Shown: one piece after another, positions 5,046 through 7,352 of the stretch
How the letters are laid out: each line of letters begins with the position of its first letter
Position numbering within the stretch: the first letter of the stretch is position 1
Source of the DNA: an uncultured Lachnospiraceae bacterium
GTDB lineage: Bacteria; Bacillota; Clostridia; Lachnospirales; Lachnospiraceae
Assembly: GCA_947003375.1 (NCBI GenBank)
Contig: CAMQOJ010000209.1
Location: forward strand, 1 to 7,352
DNA length: 7,352 nt
Direction: 5' to 3'
Position numbers and translations under genes: made by a program
The notes under the pieces: generated by a model
The model's database searches: none
What the model was told of the DNA's origin: nothing
Seen by the model: the letters and a program-made list of their open reading frames with translations, nothing else

Positions 5046-5369
5046 ATGCGCGGGCATCTTCGAGAGGAACGTGGAGACAGGCGCTATGAAGACGTGGATG
5101 GAGGGCGGAGGTATGCGGAGTTCTATATTTCGGAACATCAGCTTACGGTTTCAGAAATGGCGGCAGTGGAGCCCGGCAAAGAGAATCGGAAGAAGGATGG
5201 CATGCAGGAGGTGCGGCCGGAAAGGGACAAGTGGCTGCGGAAGGAATACCCGTACTACTGCCCAAAGTGTGATGAGGACATGTATTCCTTTAGATGCATG
5301 GAGCTGTGGCAGCCGGACGGCCAGGGAGATGCGCGGCTCAAAGCATTCAAGGGAGAGAGGAGAAGGACG
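5046..5369 (+). other. Cysteine-containing reading frame fused in frame to the SSB-like gene
   Basis: The frame of the SSB-like gene stays open far upstream, with possible starts at TTG 5004, GTG 5040 and ATG 5046; none has a good ribosome binding site. From about 5115 the translation looks like a real protein (YAEFYISEHQLTVSEMAAV, then DKWLRKEYPYYCPKCDEDM with C-P-K-C and a third Cys in YSFRCME), and codons end in G/C. Before about 5110 the +1 frame has the better codon use and the better start: ATG 5038 with GGAGG at 5024-5028. This suggests a separate small zinc-ribbon-like gene that begins in one frame and continues in the other (frameshift or sequencing error) and whose stop has been lost. 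It could equally be an N-terminal extension of the SSB-like protein, giving 318 residues from ATG 5046. Confidence 0.5.
5356..5366 (+). promoter_or_regulatory. Internal ribosome binding site for the SSB-like gene
   Basis: AGAGGAGAAGG contains AGGAG (5358-5362), 7 bases before ATG 5370. That ATG overlaps a TGA of the +1 frame (ATGA at 5370-5373), the usual signature of coupled translation. This supports separate initiation of the SSB-like protein at 5370 although the upstream frame is open. Confidence 0.6.
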
Positions 5370-6002
5370 ATGAAGGATGGGAGTTTGGAGAACAATGGAG
5401 CCTGTGTGGCAGGAAGGATCATGCCGGGAGCCTACTACAGCCATGAATTATATGGAGAGAGGTTCTACAGGGCCGATATCCTGACCTGCCGTACCAGCGG
5501 CGTCACGGATATGGTCCCCTTGATGGTATCTGAAAAGATTGCGGATATGGAAAAGGGCTATCAGGACGGCATGGTGGAGGTCACAGGACAGTTCCGTTCC
5601 TATAACAGGAAAGAGGACGGGAGGAGCCATCTGGAGCTTTCCGTATTCGTGCAGGGCATCCGGCATCTGGACGAAGGATATGCCGATTGCGAGGGCAACA
5701 ACCGTATCTGCCTGAAAGGGCATCTCTGCAAGGCTCCGGTCTACCGGAAGACGCCGTTGGGGAGGGAGATCACGGATATCCTGCTGGCGGTGAACAGGCC
5801 ATATGGCAAGTCCGACTATATCCCCTGCATCTGCTGGGGAAAGGATGCAGTGCTGGCATCCAGGCTGGATGTGGGCTCCGCAGTAGAGGTGATGGGGAGG
5901 ATTCAGAGCCGGGAGTATAGGAAGAAACTGTCGGAGACGGAAGAGGAGGTGCGGGTCGCATATGAGGTGTCCGTCTGTAGGATGGAGACGGGTGATGTGT
6001 AG
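5370..6002 (+). CDS. Single-stranded DNA-binding protein with two OB folds
   Basis: From ATG 5370 the product has 210 residues, a length I associate with a clostridial group of SSB-like proteins. The second half (about 110-207) is a clear SSB/PriB-type OB fold: NRICLKGHLCKAPVYRKTPLG (111-131), ITDILLAVNRPYG (134-146), YIPCICWGKDA (150-160), VGSAVEVMGRIQSREY (168-183) and VAYEVSV (196-202). The first half (about 9-100) repeats the same plan in weaker form: AGRIMPGAYYSHELYGERFYRADI, MVPLMVS, GMVEVTGQFRSYN, LELSVFVQGI. It would bind single-stranded DNA at resected ends or forks and support the Rad52-like annealase. There is no acidic DDDIPF-like C-terminal tip, so binding to host SSB partners may differ. 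The frame is open upstream to 5004, giving up to 332 residues. A terminator follows 12 bases after the stop, so this is the last gene of the unit. Confidence 0.85.
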   Translation: MKDGSLENNGACVAGRIMPGAYYSHELYGERFYRADILTCRTSGVTDMVPLMVSEKIADMEKGYQDGMVEVTGQFRSYNRKEDGRSHLELSVFVQGIRHLDEGYADCEGNNRICLKGHLCKAPVYRKTPLGREITDILLAVNRPYGKSDYIPCICWGKDAVLASRLDVGSAVEVMGRIQSREYRKKLSETEEEVRVAYEVSVCRMETGDV

Positions 6003-6014
6003 AGAGGATAACGG

Positions 6015-6044
6015 GCGGGACCTATTGGTTCTGCTTTTTCTTTT
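6015..6044 (+). terminator. Rho-independent terminator closing the recombination gene run
   Basis: GCGGGACC (6015-6022) pairs with GGTTCTGC (6027-6034), allowing two G-U pairs, around a 4-base loop TATT. The stem is followed directly by TTTTTCTTTT (6035-6044). Position (12 bases after the SSB-like stop) and form are those of a standard intrinsic terminator. Confidence 0.75.
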
Positions 6045-6148
6045 GGACGTTCCAGGTGGGGAACCGAAAGCTTTCCGGCATCATGCGCTTTTGGGCGCAC
6101 ATAGCGGTGCGGCGGGCGAGGCTTAAAAAACAGAAAAAGATTATCAAG
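6045..6148. other. Non-coding stretch with short palindromes
   Basis: No plausible gene is seen between the terminator and the hairpin at 6149. The stretch has a perfect GAAAGCTTTC palindrome (6066-6075), a small TGCGC/GCGCA hairpin (6084-6088 with 6095-6099), a G/C-rich part (6103-6122) and an A-rich part (6124-6140). No convincing promoter pair is visible, although the next gene should need one after the terminator at 6015-6044. Confidence 0.4.
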
Positions 6149-6187
6149 GGTATCGGGATTTTGGGGTTCCTTGAAATCCCGGATACC
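6149..6187 (+). repeat. Strong stem-loop just upstream of the last gene's ribosome binding site
   Basis: GGTATCGGGATTT (6149-6161) pairs over 13 bases with AAATCCCGGATACC (6174-6187), with one bulged G near 6181 and a 12-base loop. AAAGGAGG follows at 6194-6201, only 6 bases after the stem, and ATG 6211 after that. There is no T tract. The closeness to the ribosome binding site suggests control of translation or mRNA stability rather than termination. Confidence 0.65.
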
Positions 6188-6210
6188 AATTTCAAAGGAG
6201 GATTCTACAG

Positions 6211-7352
6211 ATGGAGATACAGCAAATAATCAAACAGGCGGAACAGGACATCAGGCAGGCAATCAAAGACTATGGCGCGCACACGAAGCAGACGGAAGTC
6301 CTCGATGACGTGTCGGAGAGGTTCATCCGCAGGCTCGCCAGGGACAGCGCCTATGCGAAGCAGGGGCTGCGGGAGCTGTTCAGCAGGTCGCCAGTGTGGG
6401 ATGGAAGGATCGGCGCGCTGGTCATCAATGGGACGCGGACCCACGACCCGGACTACGACAGGATATTAGGGCTGGGGCGCGATATCCTACATGATGTCCT
6501 CAAGCCTGATGACAGCAGATACTACAGCATCCTGCGGGCATTAGACTTCTTCTGCTGCCCCCAGCAGGACGAGACGGACCGTGAGATGAGCATCGATGCA
6601 ATCAACTCACTCGCGCCGAAAGCATATACGCCCACGAAGAAGCCGAGCCGCGTGTTCAAGGCGCTCTGCGATGCCCTCGGCGTTGCGGACGGGACAGCTG
6701 GCAGCGTGTTCCAGAGGCTCTTCGCGCAGTTCGCGGACGAGCTGGCGGCAAAGAGGATCGGCTTCAAGCTGTACGTCTCGCTGAACCCGGCGCACTTCCT
6801 GACCATGAGCAACCCAAAGGAGGACGACCGTGGCGAGACCCTGACGAGCTGCCACTCGTTCAACTCTACGGAATACAAGTTCAATAACGGCTGCTCCGGC
6901 TACGCAAGGGACGGGGTCAGCTTCATAGCGTTCACAGTGGCAGATGACGGTAATCCCGAGACATTCAACAACCGGAAGACGACCAGGCAGGTCTTCGCAT
7001 ACCGACCGGGGAGCGGCCTGCTGCTGCAGAGCAGGATGTACAACACGTCCGGTGGGACGCGCGGGGGGCAGGCAGACTCCAGGCTCTACCGGGACCTGAT
7101 CCAGCGCGAGATATCCATGCTGGAGGACGTGCCGAACCTGTGGAGGACGGTGCCGTCCACTGGAGAGAAGTCAGGCTGGAGTGACATGGGGGATGGGTTC
7201 GGAGGATATGCCGACTGGACATATGACGAGTTCGATGGCCACCTCAGCTTCAGGTCCGACTTCAATGAAAAGAGGTGCGGGATTCTGAAAGTCGGCACAT
7301 ATGGGCTGTGCATCCGCTGTGGGGACGAGATCAGCGAGGGGCTGTACTGCGA
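6211..7352 (+). CDS. Conserved-looking protein of unknown function, 3' truncated
   Basis: The frame is open for 380 codons from ATG 6211 to the right edge, with no stop. AAAGGAGG at 6194-6201, 9 bases before, sets the start. The N-terminus (1-60) is helical and charged. Residues 105-205 include LDFFCCPQQDE, IDAINSLAPKAYTPTKKPSRVFKALCDALG and AAKRIGFKLYVSLNPAHFLTMSNP. Residues 211-280 are the most striking, with LTSCHSFNSTEYKFNNGCSGYARD (C214, H215, C228), FIAFTVAD, RKTTRQVFAYRPGSG and LLQSRMYNTSGG. Then comes a Gly/Asp/Trp-rich GFGGYADWTYDEFDGH (329-344). At the very end a zinc ribbon begins: C367-x2-C370-x9-C380, with its fourth ligand presumably past the edge. There is no signal peptide or membrane helix. 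I recall similar uncharacterised proteins in Lachnospiraceae elements but cannot assign a function. Codons are very G/C-ending, so coding is certain. Confidence 0.88.
   Translation, partial: MEIQQIIKQAEQDIRQAIKDYGAHTKQTEVLDDVSERFIRRLARDSAYAKQGLRELFSRSPVWDGRIGALVINGTRTHDPDYDRILGLGRDILHDVLKPDDSRYYSILRALDFFCCPQQDETDREMSIDAINSLAPKAYTPTKKPSRVFKALCDALGVADGTAGSVFQRLFAQFADELAAKRIGFKLYVSLNPAHFLTMSNPKEDDRGETLTSCHSFNSTEYKFNNGCSGYARDGVSFIAFTVADDGNPETFNNRKTTRQVFAYRPGSGLLLQSRMYNTSGGTRGGQADSRLYRDLIQREISMLEDVPNLWRTVPSTGEKSGWSDMGDGFGGYADWTYDEFDGHLSFRSDFNEKRCGILKVGTYGLCIRCGDEISEGLYC

Noticed and set aside
5038..5373. 111-codon frame in the +1 register over the region before the SSB-like gene, as one complete gene
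   Set aside because: Beyond about 5115 its codons and Arg/Ser-rich translation look like a shadow frame, while the other frame reads as a protein. Only its first part may be real.
6205..7313. Several minus-strand and alternative-frame ORFs within the last gene
   Set aside because: All overlap the 380-codon frame from 6211 that has a perfect ribosome binding site and consistent codon use; the others are Arg/Ser/Pro-rich shadows.
1..7352. CRISPR array, tRNA, rRNA, insertion-sequence ends, riboswitch
   Set aside because: No spaced repeat series, no tRNA-like or rRNA-like stretch, no transposase frame and no recognisable riboswitch core were found on reading the sequence. The mosaic end at 29-47 is from library preparation, not from a resident transposon.

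Overview
The window looks like an assembled piece of accessory DNA from a Gram-positive gut Clostridium. Lachnospiraceae is the most likely group. The reasons are strong AAAGGAGG-type ribosome binding sites, AGG and G/C-ending codons, a DUF5688 gene, and a YqaJ exonuclease / Rad52-like annealase / SSB set of the kind carried by phages, plasmids and integrative elements of that group. No integrase, relaxase, capsid, rRNA, tRNA or CRISPR array is visible, so the type of element cannot be named.

Layout. Bases 1-47 are not biological: they match the Illumina Nextera i5 adapter (primer end, 8-base index, transposon mosaic end). Genomic sequence starts at 48, inside a 5'-truncated, comparatively AT-rich gene for a zinc-ribbon protein (48-716), which ends before a good intrinsic terminator (816-851). 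From about 890 the DNA becomes more GC-rich. A candidate promoter (868-897) precedes a same-strand gene run: a 34-residue peptide (972), an internally deleted DUF932 protein (1080), a YqaJ/lambda-exonuclease-like nuclease (1617), a small unknown protein (2558), a Rad52-like single-strand annealing protein (2904), a DUF5688 protein (3903), a 52-residue cysteine-rich peptide (4821), a cysteine-containing reading frame without a stop codon (about 5046-5369), and an SSB-like protein with two OB folds (5370-6002). A second clear intrinsic terminator (6015-6044) closes this unit. After about 165 bases with a strong hairpin, a long conserved-looking gene of unknown function starts at 6211 and runs off the right edge.

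How the genes fit together. The nuclease would resect double-strand ends 5' to 3', the Rad52-like protein would anneal the exposed strands, and the SSB-like protein would protect or hand over the single strands. This is a Red-like recombination module with a small unknown gene placed between exonuclease and annealase. DUF932, DUF5688 and the cysteine-rich proteins are passengers or accessories of unknown function. All genes are on the + strand. All family assignments come from reading the translated sequence without database searches.
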